DNA of 36,045 bases. Origin: Ruminococcus sp. (GTDB lineage Bacteria; Bacillota; Clostridia; Oscillospirales; Acutalibacteraceae). Within the stretch, counting starts at the first letter, position 1, and each line of letters starts with the position of its first letter. Made by a program: the position numbers and the translations under genes. The notes beneath the pieces are model-generated. The model saw only the letters and a program-made list of their open reading frames with translations. It had not been told where the DNA came from and searched no databases. Of the stretch, positions 23,790-32,054 are shown piece by piece. The stretch covers positions 1-36,045 of the forward strand of contig JALELS010000001.1 in NCBI GenBank assembly GCA_022768065.1, written 5' to 3'.

Positions 23790-25385
23790 TTATCTTTTAA
23801 TTCCGTCGGCAATGTATTTAAACACGGGGGCGCAGTCCAAAGCGCCTCCCGCTCCGTTTTCTTTAAAAACGGTGATGACATAGCGCGGTGAATCATACGG
23901 AAAAAATCCGCAAAACCACGAATGCGTCACTTCGTTCCCGCTCTCGTCAAACCATCCGCTTTGCGCCGTTGCCGTTTTGCCTGCGGCGTCCGAATACTCG
24001 GTTTCCGCCCTTTTTCCGCTGCCCGACACCACAGTCTCACGTAAAAGCCCGGTGACGGTTTTTGCCGTATCGACGCTCATTACGCGCCTCGGAACGGGCA
24101 ACGCGGCTTTTTTGATTTCCTTTCCGTTCCCGTCTATTACGGCTTTCATAAGAGAGGGCGCGCGATACACTCCGTTATTTGCCACAGCCGCATATACGGC
24201 GGACATTTGCAGCGGCGAAGCGAGCAATTTACCCTGACCGAATGCGAGATTGCACAAATCCGCCTCAGAAATCAGGCTGTCGGCTGACGGCATAATGCCG
24301 GGCTTTGTCTCCCAGCCGTCCGCAAGCTCGATTTTTTGACCGAGCCCGAGATTTTCACCCATGGCGCAAATGCTTTCCTTGCCCGTTTTAAGCGCGAGAT
24401 TTATAAAATACGGATTACATGACTCCGCCATAGCCGAATACATATTCATATTTCCGTGACCGGTCTTTTTGAAGCAGCCGAACGAAATATCGCCGTTCAG
24501 GATATATTTTCCGGTGCATACAAAGCTGAGATCGGTCGGTATACCGTCTTGTACGGCGGCGCAGGCGACAACCGCCTTAAAAACGGAGCCTACGGAGTAC
24601 GGAGTTACCGCCCTGTTTAAAAACGGCGAAGACGGGTCATCGAGACTTTTTTCGGGTGCGTTTCGGTCGAACGACGGTGCGCTCGCCATTGCCCTTATTT
24701 CGGAAGTGGCGCTGTCGAGAACGACAATCGCTCCGCGGTCGATACCGAATTCCCCGAGAGCCGATTCGCACAGCTTTTGTATGTCTCTGTCGACGGTAAG
24801 CTCCACTCCGCCCGCCGACATATACCCGTCCTTTAAAAATGTAATCTCCGCACCCTCAAGCAATTTTCCCGAAGCCGCTGCACCGCACCTTGCCTTCAGA
24901 GTTCCCGAATACGACAGAAGTATATCGTTGTAACACTTTTCGATTCCCGAAACGCCGTTTCCGTCGCCGTCGACATACCCAGTTATATGCGGTGCGAGAC
25001 TGTTTTCTCCGTACCGCACCGCAGTTTTTGCCGTCTTGATGTTTTTTTCGTCAAAAACCGCATTTGACGCGCAAACCGCAATTTTCCCCTGAGACAAAGT
25101 CGCGTAAACAGACGGTATTTCGTTTTCGGGGACGATGGTTTCAAGAGACAAAAGAGACTCCTCGCACGGCTTTATTGCCGCCGTCAGAACGGTATCGCAG
25201 TTGACTATCTGCCGCATATTGCAGTCATAAATATTGCCTCTTGACGAAGCCACCGTTACGCCAACGGTATTTTTCGACGCGGCGACATCGGACACATTGC
25301 CGCCGCAAAGCCCTGCCATTTTTACAAAAAGCACGCCGAACGACAGACACAGCAAAAAGAAAAGGGCACAAATACGCTTGCTCAT
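23790..25385 (-). CDS. Class B penicillin-binding protein (transpeptidase)
   Basis: A 531-residue peptidoglycan transpeptidase with an N-terminal anchor (about 5-24), a short pedestal (SSRGNIYDCN, GVSGIEKCYND) and a transpeptidase domain. The active-site motifs are SVFK (Ser267, Lys270) and SCN (Ser322-Asn324). The third motif reads KTA at 470-472 instead of the usual KTG. It has no PASTA domain and is close to the small SpoVD/PBP2-like or PbpA type; whether it serves division, elongation or sporulation cannot be told. Twelve or so cysteines is a high count for an exported protein. GAGGTG lies before the ATG. A terminator ends only about 17 bases upstream, so expression probably needs read-through or a promoter inside the U32 gene. 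Confidence 0.92.
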   Translation of the reverse strand: MSKRICALFFLLCLSFGVLFVKMAGLCGGNVSDVAASKNTVGVTVASSRGNIYDCNMRQIVNCDTVLTAAIKPCEESLLSLETIVPENEIPSVYATLSQGKIAVCASNAVFDEKNIKTAKTAVRYGENSLAPHITGYVDGDGNGVSGIEKCYNDILLSYSGTLKARCGAAASGKLLEGAEITFLKDGYMSAGGVELTVDRDIQKLCESALGEFGIDRGAIVVLDSATSEIRAMASAPSFDRNAPEKSLDDPSSPFLNRAVTPYSVGSVFKAVVACAAVQDGIPTDLSFVCTGKYILNGDISFGCFKKTGHGNMNMYSAMAESCNPYFINLALKTGKESICAMGENLGLGQKIELADGWETKPGIMPSADSLISEADLCNLAFGQGKLLASPLQMSAVYAAVANNGVYRAPSLMKAVIDGNGKEIKKAALPVPRRVMSVDTAKTVTGLLRETVVSGSGKRAETEYSDAAGKTATAQSGWFDESGNEVTHSWFCGFFPYDSPRYVITVFKENGAGGALDCAPVFKYIADGIKR

Positions 25386-25443
25386 AATTCACCTCAAAAA
25401 ACAAAAAACGCTCCCGTTCTATTATTGAACGGAAGCGCGTGTT
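25386..25443 (-). terminator. Terminator between the U32 gene and the PBP gene
   Basis: The 11-base stem CGCTTCCGTTC / GAACGGGAGCG (25409-25437) is followed on the minus strand by TTTTTTGTTTTTTG, which leads straight into the GAGGTG ribosome site of the PBP gene. No promoter fits between the T-run and the ATG. Confidence 0.8.
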
Positions 25444-26673
25444 TTATTTCGTATTTTGTTTTCTGAGAATTGTTCCGGGGGCAAATTTCAAATCGGAGCG
25501 TATTTTAAATTTCATCATAGCCCGCGGCGTGCTGTCTATGGGCTCGCCGTTCTCGTCAAAGAGCTCCTCCGCCGTAAATGTTTGCGGCTTTTTGCCCGGC
25601 TCAAGGCTCTCAAGCAAATCTCCCTTAAAAAATTTGTTGCGCTGTTCGCAGTAAATAAAGCCGTCACTGCAATTTTCGACCACCGCCGTAACATCCCATT
25701 CGCGGCGGTAACCGCCCTCAAAACTGATATTCGCTTTTTCGTGCGGCGAATCAAAATAGAAGCCCGTGCAGTAATCGCGATAGCTCACCTTGCGCACTTC
25801 GTCAAGTATCCACTCGGGTAAAACGAAGCTGCCCGACTCGCTGCTCATATAAGTGTCAATTGCCGCTCTGTAAGCATTTGTTATAACCGCCGTATAATAC
25901 GCGGATTTTGCTCTGCCCTCTATTTTAAAGCTGTCGATTCCGGCATCTATAAGCTCCGGAATGTGTTCTATCATACACATATCCTCGGAGTTTAATATAT
26001 ATGTGCCGTCCTCTTCTTCGTTTACCGGGAAATATCTGCCCTCGCGCGTTTTTTCCATAAGCGCATACTGCCAGCGGCACGGCTGAGCGCATTCGCCGCG
26101 GTTTGCGTCGCGACCGGTCAGATAGTTTGACAAAAGGCATCTGCCCGAAAATGACATACACATACTGCCGTGCACAAAGCACTCGATTTGCAGCTCTTTC
26201 GGGGTTTTGGCTCTTATCTCGGCAATCTCCGACAGAGAGAGCTCGCGTGCCGTAACTATTCGCTCGGCGCCCATATTGTAAAACTCGTTTGCCGTGAGGT
26301 AATTTACTATGCCCGCCTGCGTGGAAACGTGCAGCGGTACCGACGGTGCATACTTCTTGCAATATGCCATAGTGCCTATATCGGCTGCAATATACGCGTC
26401 CACCCCTGCATTTGCCGTCATCTCTATAAAGCCCGGCAAAAGCGGTATCTCGCTGTTTCGCGGAAGCGTATTCAGCGTGAGATAAATTTTAACTCCCTTT
26501 TCATGCGCTTTTTTTACCGCCTTTATAAGATCCTCTTCGGGGAAATTTTGCGGACCTGCGCGCATACCGAATGAACTGCCGGCAAGGTAGACGGCGTCCG
26601 CTCCGAAGCGCAAGGCCGCCTCAAAGCGTTCAAAATCGCCTGCCGGACTTAGTAATTCGGGTCGTCTTTTCAT
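25444..26673 (-). CDS. trhP: U32 family protein, probable tRNA U34 hydroxylation factor TrhP
   Basis: A 409-residue U32 family protein. The N-terminal RRPELLSPAGDFERFEAALRF leads into a barrel with the GADAVYLAGSSF stretch, and the U32 signature ECFVHGSMCMSFSGRC is followed by RGECAQPCRW, conserved cysteines that may hold an iron-sulfur cluster. Characterised relatives (E. coli TrhP/YegQ; B. subtilis YrrN and YrrO) act in prephenate-dependent 5-hydroxylation of U34 in tRNA; older annotations call them collagenase-like peptidases. GAGGAG lies five bases before the ATG. mltG is directly upstream, as yrrL is near yrrNO in Bacillus. Only one copy is seen here, so it may cover both Bacillus roles. 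Confidence 0.85.
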   Translation of the reverse strand: MKRRPELLSPAGDFERFEAALRFGADAVYLAGSSFGMRAGPQNFPEEDLIKAVKKAHEKGVKIYLTLNTLPRNSEIPLLPGFIEMTANAGVDAYIAADIGTMAYCKKYAPSVPLHVSTQAGIVNYLTANEFYNMGAERIVTARELSLSEIAEIRAKTPKELQIECFVHGSMCMSFSGRCLLSNYLTGRDANRGECAQPCRWQYALMEKTREGRYFPVNEEEDGTYILNSEDMCMIEHIPELIDAGIDSFKIEGRAKSAYYTAVITNAYRAAIDTYMSSESGSFVLPEWILDEVRKVSYRDYCTGFYFDSPHEKANISFEGGYRREWDVTAVVENCSDGFIYCEQRNKFFKGDLLESLEPGKKPQTFTAEELFDENGEPIDSTPRAMMKFKIRSDLKFAPGTILRKQNTK

Positions 26674-26690
26674 ATTGCTCCTCTGGTAAA

Positions 26691-28313
26691 TTACTGCGAA
26701 GCCGATTTTGCCGCTTTTTGGTTGGCCTGGAGTATGGCAATGTTATTTGCCTGACGCTCCGAATCGTTTTTCGCAAGATAAATCTTCTTATTGTTGTCGT
26801 GTGCGAAGAAGTAGTAATCGGTCTTTGCGGGATTCAGCGCCGCGTTTATTGAGTCGTCTCCGGGGTTACAGATAGCGCCCACGGGCAGACCCTCGCACTT
26901 ATACGTACTGTAACGCGAGGTATAGGAAGCGAGTTCCGTAGCGTTTGTAACATTCTTCGCAATATAATCGTTGATATAATCCGCCGTGGAGTCGCACTGA
27001 AGCGACGGATAAAGCCCCGGCTTATTGAGACGATTGTGAAGTACCGACGATACAAGCGGCATCTGCGTCGCATCGGCAGCCTCTTTTTCTATAATGGAGG
27101 CAAGCTTTATTATATCGTCAACCGACATATTGAGCGCATCGGCTTTTTTCTGATAATCGTCCGTCCACTTTTTTTGGAAGTTGTTGAGGAAAGTCCTTAT
27201 AACACTCGAGGCGTTTTCACCCTTATAGAAATCATACGTGTCGGGGTAAAGATAGCCCTCAAGGCTCCTGTAACGCTGCTCTTTATTCGGTTCATTCTTA
27301 ATGAAGGTGTATTCGCTGCTGAAGTCCACCTCTCTCATGGCTTTATAGATGGCATCGGCGGAGCAAACCTCGTATTTTTCGAGCTTTTCGACTATCTGAT
27401 CCACCGTATAGCCCTCGGGGAACGAAAGCCGCACGGTTTCGCCCGTGGACGGAGGTGATTTAAAGGTCGAAAGCATTTTTTCAACGCCCATCGACTTTGT
27501 TATATAGTAAATACCCGACATATAGTTGTCGTCGCGGTATTTCATTACCTTTGCAAACATCTTGCAAAAATGCTTGTGCTTTATAAGCCCGTTGTCTTTT
27601 AATATATTTATAACGTCGCTCGTGTTGGTCTCGGCGGGGATTGTAACGGACACAACATTTTCGCTGTCGCGGCGTATTGCCAAAACGTCGTTCATACAGC
27701 TTATGAGATACGACGACAGACAAATTGCGCATACAACGCAAACAGCTATTGTTATCCACGTTTTTTTGTTCCTTACAAAATACGCGGCAATTCTTACGGC
27801 AATTTCTTTTTCGTTGCCCTTTATCCCTTTTATCGGTGGTCTTTTATGAGCGGCGCCCTGTCTTGCGTTTTCCGTTTCCGGCATATATCCGCGTGACGTA
27901 TTGCCGAAAGACGCGGCATTTCCGCCGTTTCTGCCGCCGCGCGTAATTATCGGTCCGAATTCATCGTCGTAGCTTATGCCGCGCTGCGCCGTACCGGTTT
28001 TTTCGGGCGGTCTTTTATGAATCTTGTGCTTTTCTGTCGGCCTTTTGTGAGCATTGTGAGCGTTATGCATTTCCGGAACATCGGCACTGTGATGCACGGG
28101 CATATCGCGTCTGACAGGCGGTCTTTTTTGCGGAGCGTCGGTAAACTCGGAGTCAAGGTCTTTTATTTCGAGCTTAAAGGGCTTTTTGCCGCTCTTACGG
28201 TTTCTTTCAACCATATTTTTGAGTTCGGGTCTTTTCTGCTCGTCTTCCTCACGCGCATAAATATCCAAAAGGTCTTTATACGAATCCTCCGGAGATCTTT
28301 TATTGTCATCCAT
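26691..28313 (-). CDS. mltG: Endolytic murein transglycosylase MltG with long cytoplasmic N-terminus
   Basis: Cuts nascent glycan strands and is thought to set their length. The start at 28313 (AAAGGAGG upstream) gives 540 residues, well above the E. coli 340. The first 185 residues are basic and disordered, with repeated KRPP-type words (KRPPVRRD, HKRPTEKH, HKRPPEKT, HKRPPIKG). A membrane helix follows (about 187-210), a LysM-like region, and the YceG domain. In that domain are LEGYLYPDTYDFYKG, IIKLASIIEKEA with the catalytic Glu, LQCDSTADY and GLPVGAICNPGDDSINAALNP. It starts 17 bases after the folate-ligase gene. The long tail may bind cytoplasmic elongation or division proteins, as in some Firmicutes; inference. 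Confidence 0.94.
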   Translation of the reverse strand: MDDNKRSPEDSYKDLLDIYAREEDEQKRPELKNMVERNRKSGKKPFKLEIKDLDSEFTDAPQKRPPVRRDMPVHHSADVPEMHNAHNAHKRPTEKHKIHKRPPEKTGTAQRGISYDDEFGPIITRGGRNGGNAASFGNTSRGYMPETENARQGAAHKRPPIKGIKGNEKEIAVRIAAYFVRNKKTWITIAVCVVCAICLSSYLISCMNDVLAIRRDSENVVSVTIPAETNTSDVINILKDNGLIKHKHFCKMFAKVMKYRDDNYMSGIYYITKSMGVEKMLSTFKSPPSTGETVRLSFPEGYTVDQIVEKLEKYEVCSADAIYKAMREVDFSSEYTFIKNEPNKEQRYRSLEGYLYPDTYDFYKGENASSVIRTFLNNFQKKWTDDYQKKADALNMSVDDIIKLASIIEKEAADATQMPLVSSVLHNRLNKPGLYPSLQCDSTADYINDYIAKNVTNATELASYTSRYSTYKCEGLPVGAICNPGDDSINAALNPAKTDYYFFAHDNNKKIYLAKNDSERQANNIAILQANQKAAKSASQ

Positions 28314-28330
28314 GGGCGCTCCTCCTTTCA

Positions 28331-28903
28331 TTAAACTCTGTGTACTGTCTTATCCGAAACGATTATGTCGGATTTAATATCATAGCTGTCGTGCGGAATT
28401 CTTCCGACTATCTGCTCTTCATAAGCAAGGCCTATTTTGGTGCCCGAAAACGATTTTAAAAACCTGTCGTAGTAGCCTTTGCCGAAGCCTACGCGGTATC
28501 CGTCCTCGGAGAACACAAGAGCCGGCACTATACATATACCGCCGTCAAACGAGGTCATAATTTCACATGACGGGTTCGGCTCCATTATGCCGAATGCCCC
28601 GGGTTCAAGGTCAAAAACCGAGTCTATACGGCAAAACTCCATATGCCCGAAAGCGTCAAGGCATCTCGGCACGGCAACGGTTTTGCCCGAAAGCACCGCC
28701 TGTTTAATTATACACGATGTGTCAACCTCGCGTGAAGACGACACATAGCACAAAACGGTTTTCGCATTTTTAAATTCGCTGAGAGCAAACAGGTTGTCCG
28801 TAACGAATTTATCAAGTCTCGCCTTTTCTTCCGGCAGAAGCGACTCTCTGTACTCTTTGGCGCGTCTTCTTAAATACGCTTTATCCTCACTTTGAGCCGT
28901 CAT
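28331..28903 (-). CDS. 5-formyltetrahydrofolate cyclo-ligase
   Basis: Converts 5-formyl-THF to 5,10-methenyl-THF with ATP, recycling a stored folate. It has 190 residues, the standard size. LRRRAKEYRESLLPEE opens the family, and GYRVGFGKGYYDRFL is the ATP/Mg-binding motif. VPALVFSEDG precedes it and the substrate loop with Glu is earlier. The start at 28903 is chosen because it begins just after the DJ-1 gene stop (overlapping SD AGCGAGTGA, rather weak); the longer reading adds 19 basic, Cys-rich residues unlike the family. It belongs to the tmk-to-trhP run and connects to ThyX and FolC metabolically. Confidence 0.94.
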   Translation of the reverse strand: MTAQSEDKAYLRRRAKEYRESLLPEEKARLDKFVTDNLFALSEFKNAKTVLCYVSSSREVDTSCIIKQAVLSGKTVAVPRCLDAFGHMEFCRIDSVFDLEPGAFGIMEPNPSCEIMTSFDGGICIVPALVFSEDGYRVGFGKGYYDRFLKSFSGTKIGLAYEEQIVGRIPHDSYDIKSDIIVSDKTVHRV

Positions 28904-28908
28904 TTTTA

Positions 28909-29451
28909 TCACTCGCTTTGAACAGATGATTTTATGTTTTCGGCAACATCGCTGCCGCAAAGCGCCTCGGCTATTTTAAGCCCGAATTCGAGAGCCACAC
29001 CCATTCCGCGTGCGGTTACTATGTTTCCGTCACGCTCTACGGGAGCGCCCGTGGCAACAGCGCCGTAAAGGTCTTTTTCAAATCCGGGGAAGCAGGTTGC
29101 GGTTTTGCCGCTTAACAGATTTTTATGACCGAGCACCGACGGTGCCGCGCAAATAGCACAGATAAGCTTTCCGTCTTTTGAAGCGCGGTCGATAAATTCA
29201 TTTACCTTTTCCGACTTTTCAAGATTTAAAGTGCCCGGCATACCGCCCGGCAAAACAACCGCCTCAATATCGTCGCCCGGAAGCACCTGTGAAGTGTCGG
29301 CGTCGCAGGTAATCGCGATATTGTGGGACGAAACTATTGTTTTTTTACCGACGCCTACAACCTTAACGTCTTTTTTCGCCCTTCTGAGCACATCGACAGG
29401 GGTGAGAGCTTCTATCTCTTCACAGCCGTCCGCAAGAAAAACATAAATCAT
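28909..29451 (-). CDS. DJ-1/PfpI family protein
   Basis: A 180-residue class I glutamine-amidotransferase-like protein. The start MIYVFLADGCEEIEALTP matches the family, with Glu14 in the usual conserved position. Cys101 in the nucleophile elbow ICAICAAPSVLG is the reactive cysteine, and VTARGMGVALEFGLKI closes the fold. Bacterial relatives act as chaperone-like or glyoxalase/deglycase proteins; the precise role is disputed in the field. The ATG at 29451 is chosen on homology and a GGCGG site; a TTG at 29481 touches its AAAGGA site. Six-base inverted repeats (GCCGCA/TGCGGC) sit between them and could modulate start use. Confidence 0.9.
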   Translation of the reverse strand: MIYVFLADGCEEIEALTPVDVLRRAKKDVKVVGVGKKTIVSSHNIAITCDADTSQVLPGDDIEAVVLPGGMPGTLNLEKSEKVNEFIDRASKDGKLICAICAAPSVLGHKNLLSGKTATCFPGFEKDLYGAVATGAPVERDGNIVTARGMGVALEFGLKIAEALCGSDVAENIKSSVQSE

Positions 29452-29497
29452 TTTTTGTACCGCCGCACGGGAATGCGGCAATCCTTTCTTTAAGTCT

Positions 29498-30331
29498 TCA
29501 GTTCAGCGTTATCCCTATATACACGCTGTCCTCTATCTTCTCGCCTTTGATATTTTTTATCATACCTACGGCGGTGCGTTTGCAATTTTTTAATTCGGCG
29601 GCTTTTTCCTCGGGCACAGAGACAAAAAACGTATTTTCGCCCGTTTTTTTCAAAACGTCCAAGGCGTTTTCATATGTTCCGCCGCAGAGAAGCTCCGTAA
29701 CAAAAACGCCGTTTTCAGCCGGACTGTACGAGACATAAAAATCGTCTCCGAAAACTATTTTGCCGTCGTCGCCGAGGAAATCCGAAAACAGTTTTATTTC
29801 GTTTTCTCGCCACACTACGCGGTTTACGTTTTTTAAAAGCTCTTCTCTTTTAAGAGCCGCCTTTTTTATATCCGACGGCGCCGCGCCTTTTATATCGAGA
29901 GGCTCACCGCCGATCAATTTTAAGACGGTTTTTTCGGCATAGACGGCTTTATAAAAGCCGAATTTTTCGTAGTAATCAAAAAGGTGCTCCGTCGCCGGAA
30001 CCAAAAACAGATAATCCGATTTTCTGTCGGCGGCAAGCGAAGCGGCAAACTTCAGCACCGAACCCATTATGCCGCGTTTTCTGTATTTTTTTGCGGTGGC
30101 GGCGGCGTAAATATAGTACGCCGAATATCCTTTTCCCGCGATTGAAAGCTTTTCCGGAAGCAAAAACAGCTGAGACACAACTTCCTGCCCCTCGGTACAG
30201 ATAACCGCATTTTCATAAGAAAAGCTGTTTTTGAAAAACATATCAATCGTTTCATTATCGTCGCCGAAGCACTCCTGCCACAGCGAATACATCTTTTTCT
30301 TGTATTTCGGTGAAGAAAGCCGAATATCCAT
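29498..30331 (-). CDS. GNAT family N-acetyltransferase, two-domain
   Basis: A 277-residue acetyltransferase. The first 140 residues are a GNAT fold: AAATAKKYRKRGIMGSVLKFA is the acetyl-CoA loop (RxxGxxG/S type) and HLFDYYEKFGFYKA is the late motif. The second half resembles a degenerate repeat or Eis-like C-terminal domain. The substrate is unknown. AAGGGA lies six bases before the ATG, and the gene follows the DUF2156 gene by three bases, so they are cotranscribed and perhaps functionally paired. Confidence 0.86.
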   Translation of the reverse strand: MDIRLSSPKYKKKMYSLWQECFGDDNETIDMFFKNSFSYENAVICTEGQEVVSQLFLLPEKLSIAGKGYSAYYIYAAATAKKYRKRGIMGSVLKFAASLAADRKSDYLFLVPATEHLFDYYEKFGFYKAVYAEKTVLKLIGGEPLDIKGAAPSDIKKAALKREELLKNVNRVVWRENEIKLFSDFLGDDGKIVFGDDFYVSYSPAENGVFVTELLCGGTYENALDVLKKTGENTFFVSVPEEKAAELKNCKRTAVGMIKNIKGEKIEDSVYIGITLN

Positions 30332-30334
30332 AAC

Positions 30335-31225
30335 TTATCCCTTATAAAAAGCGCGGTACTTTTGAAGAAGTATCTCGGGGTAATACGAGAGCTTTGCCTT
30401 ACGAAGGCCCTCGCTGCCCGTGTCGTCCTCGCGGTTTATAAATTTATAGTTTGCAAGCATATTCGCCGCAAATTCGCGGTTTACAGTGGGGTAAGCTCCG
30501 CGAACCGAAGCATACGCTTTTTCTATATGTGTGCAAAAAGCCGAGCTGTTCAGCTCTTCGCCGAGAGTGTAAGCCACAACCTCGCCGTCGGCATATAAAA
30601 CTCCGCCTTTGAACCCGAGCTCGTCAAAATTCGAGAACGCACGTTTTATGGCTTCAAGCTCGTTATCTATTTCATCCGGGTCCTTTTCACGGTTTAAAGA
30701 CTCCCATTTTTTGTTCATTTCAAGGCAGGATTCCATATTGCCGTCGTTTATCGGTTCAAAATGCCAATCGTGATTATTTTTAAAGTAAGATATATGGTTA
30801 CGCTTACCGTGGTATTTTCTTCCGGCAAGGTCAATAAGATCGGTGGTATTGTAAATGTAATCGGCAAATTCCCGCATCTCGGTAAATTCAAACTTCCCGG
30901 GCATCATATCTTCAAGCTCACGGACATTTGACGGAGTGAGGCAGTACATGGTAAGACGCGCACCGTCGTGATTTTCGGCATAACGTATAAGCTCGTTTAC
31001 GGCGGCCTTTTTATCGCCGTCGCCGCACGGGTAAAGATACATCGGATCGCCTATACCGTCGCGTGCCAAAAACATACCGTCATACTCGCAAATCGTATTT
31101 TCATACACAGGCGCCCATATATAAAGGTTGCCGAAGCAGTACTCGCAGGCCATATCGCCCGAACGTTCCATTACACTGCTCACCCAAGCCCTGTCCGATA
31201 ATTCGGGTTTTCTGAATTCAAGCAA
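30335..31225 (-). CDS. DUF2156 (LPG-synthase C-terminal-like) protein
   Basis: A 296-residue soluble protein resembling the acyl-transferase domain of phosphatidylglycerol lysyltransferases (MprF C-terminal region, PF09924), itself a double GNAT fold. Supportive words are KYHGKRNHISYFKNNH, VLYADGEVVAYTLGEEL and LRKAKLSYYPEILL. It has no membrane domain, so it is not a complete MprF. Such stand-alone proteins may transfer amino acids from aminoacyl-tRNA to an unknown acceptor. The TTG start is supported by AGGAGA seven bases upstream. It follows tmk by two bases. Confidence 0.85.
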   Translation of the reverse strand: MLEFRKPELSDRAWVSSVMERSGDMACEYCFGNLYIWAPVYENTICEYDGMFLARDGIGDPMYLYPCGDGDKKAAVNELIRYAENHDGARLTMYCLTPSNVRELEDMMPGKFEFTEMREFADYIYNTTDLIDLAGRKYHGKRNHISYFKNNHDWHFEPINDGNMESCLEMNKKWESLNREKDPDEIDNELEAIKRAFSNFDELGFKGGVLYADGEVVAYTLGEELNSSAFCTHIEKAYASVRGAYPTVNREFAANMLANYKFINREDDTGSEGLRKAKLSYYPEILLQKYRAFYKG

Positions 31226-31227
31226 AA

Positions 31228-31905
31228 TTATTCTCCTAAACCAAGTTCTTTTTTTACTATATCCAATATTTCTTCGCTTATATCGGCTATTGGACGCGGC
31301 TCACCGTTTTCGGAGCAGACCACGGTCTCCCAGCCCATTTTTTCCGCGGCAAATGCCGCCGCTTTTGCACAGCGACGCAAATACTCGACATTTGCCTCGT
31401 GGACATCTTTTTTCACCTCGTCGCCGCCGTAGCGCTTTGTCATAAGGCGCTGTGACACGTCGACGGGCATGTCAAGATATATAATCTTGTCGGGCTTCGG
31501 CACGGCAAGCTTTACGTATTCGTAATCGCAGAGCCATTTAATGTAGTCGCCCCACTCGCTCTGCGGCAGTTTTACCGCCTGATGAACGGCGTTCGACGAA
31601 GTATATCTGTCGGCTAAAATGACCTTGCCCGAAAAATAATCCTCTTTCCAATGACGGCTGTAGCTCGCATAGCGGTCCACCGCATAAAACGAGGACGCCG
31701 CATAAACGTTGACGCACGACGGGTCATTTCCGAATTCTCCGCCGAGATACATTCTGACAAGCGTGCTTGACGGGTCGTCGTAATCTGGCAGTTTAATTCT
31801 TTTTGTATCGATTGAAAGAGCGGCAAGTTTTTTCTGAAGAAGCTCCGTTTGAGTCGATTTACCGCTTCCGTCAAGACCCTCAATAACTATAAGTTTGCCG
31901 GACAT
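31228..31905 (-). CDS. tmk: Thymidylate kinase
   Basis: Phosphorylates dTMP to dTDP. The P-loop GLDGSGKST is at residues 10-18, DRYTSSNAVHQ is the DRY motif near residue 98, and LDMPVDVSQRLMTKR is the lid region. The 225 residues are slightly long because of inserts around the lid (GGDEVKKDVHE). GGGG lies nine bases before the ATG. First gene of a run ending with trhP. It is divergent from thyX, whose product dTMP is its substrate. Confidence 0.95.
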   Translation of the reverse strand: MSGKLIVIEGLDGSGKSTQTELLQKKLAALSIDTKRIKLPDYDDPSSTLVRMYLGGEFGNDPSCVNVYAASSFYAVDRYASYSRHWKEDYFSGKVILADRYTSSNAVHQAVKLPQSEWGDYIKWLCDYEYVKLAVPKPDKIIYLDMPVDVSQRLMTKRYGGDEVKKDVHEANVEYLRRCAKAAAFAAEKMGWETVVCSENGEPRPIADISEEILDIVKKELGLGE

Positions 31906-31939
31906 ACCTTTTACCCCTTTTACATATCTAATCTAAATT

Positions 31940-31968
31940 ATTATAGCAAACAATTACATTTTTTACAA
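31940..31968 (-). promoter_or_regulatory. Promoter of the tmk-to-trhP run
   Basis: The minus strand reads TTGTAA, 17 bases, TATAAT, about 28 bases before the leader's ribosome site. Confidence 0.8.
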
Positions 31969-31991
31969 CAAAAAATGCACAATATTCCAAA

Positions 31992-32020
31992 TTGCTTAAA
32001 CCGATATAATGTGATAAAAT
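31992..32020 (+). promoter_or_regulatory. thyX promoter
   Basis: TTGCTT, 17 bases, TAAAAT. Its -35 box lies about 24 bases from the -35 box of the tmk promoter, so one protein bound here could control both. Confidence 0.75.
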
Positions 32021-32054
32021 ATTACAAAATATCAAAAAGGGGCATACGCACAAA

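Noticed and set aside
25444-26673. Collagenase/protease role for the U32 gene
   Set aside because: Characterised relatives with this signature and neighbourhood are tRNA hydroxylation factors; no protease dyad can be read.
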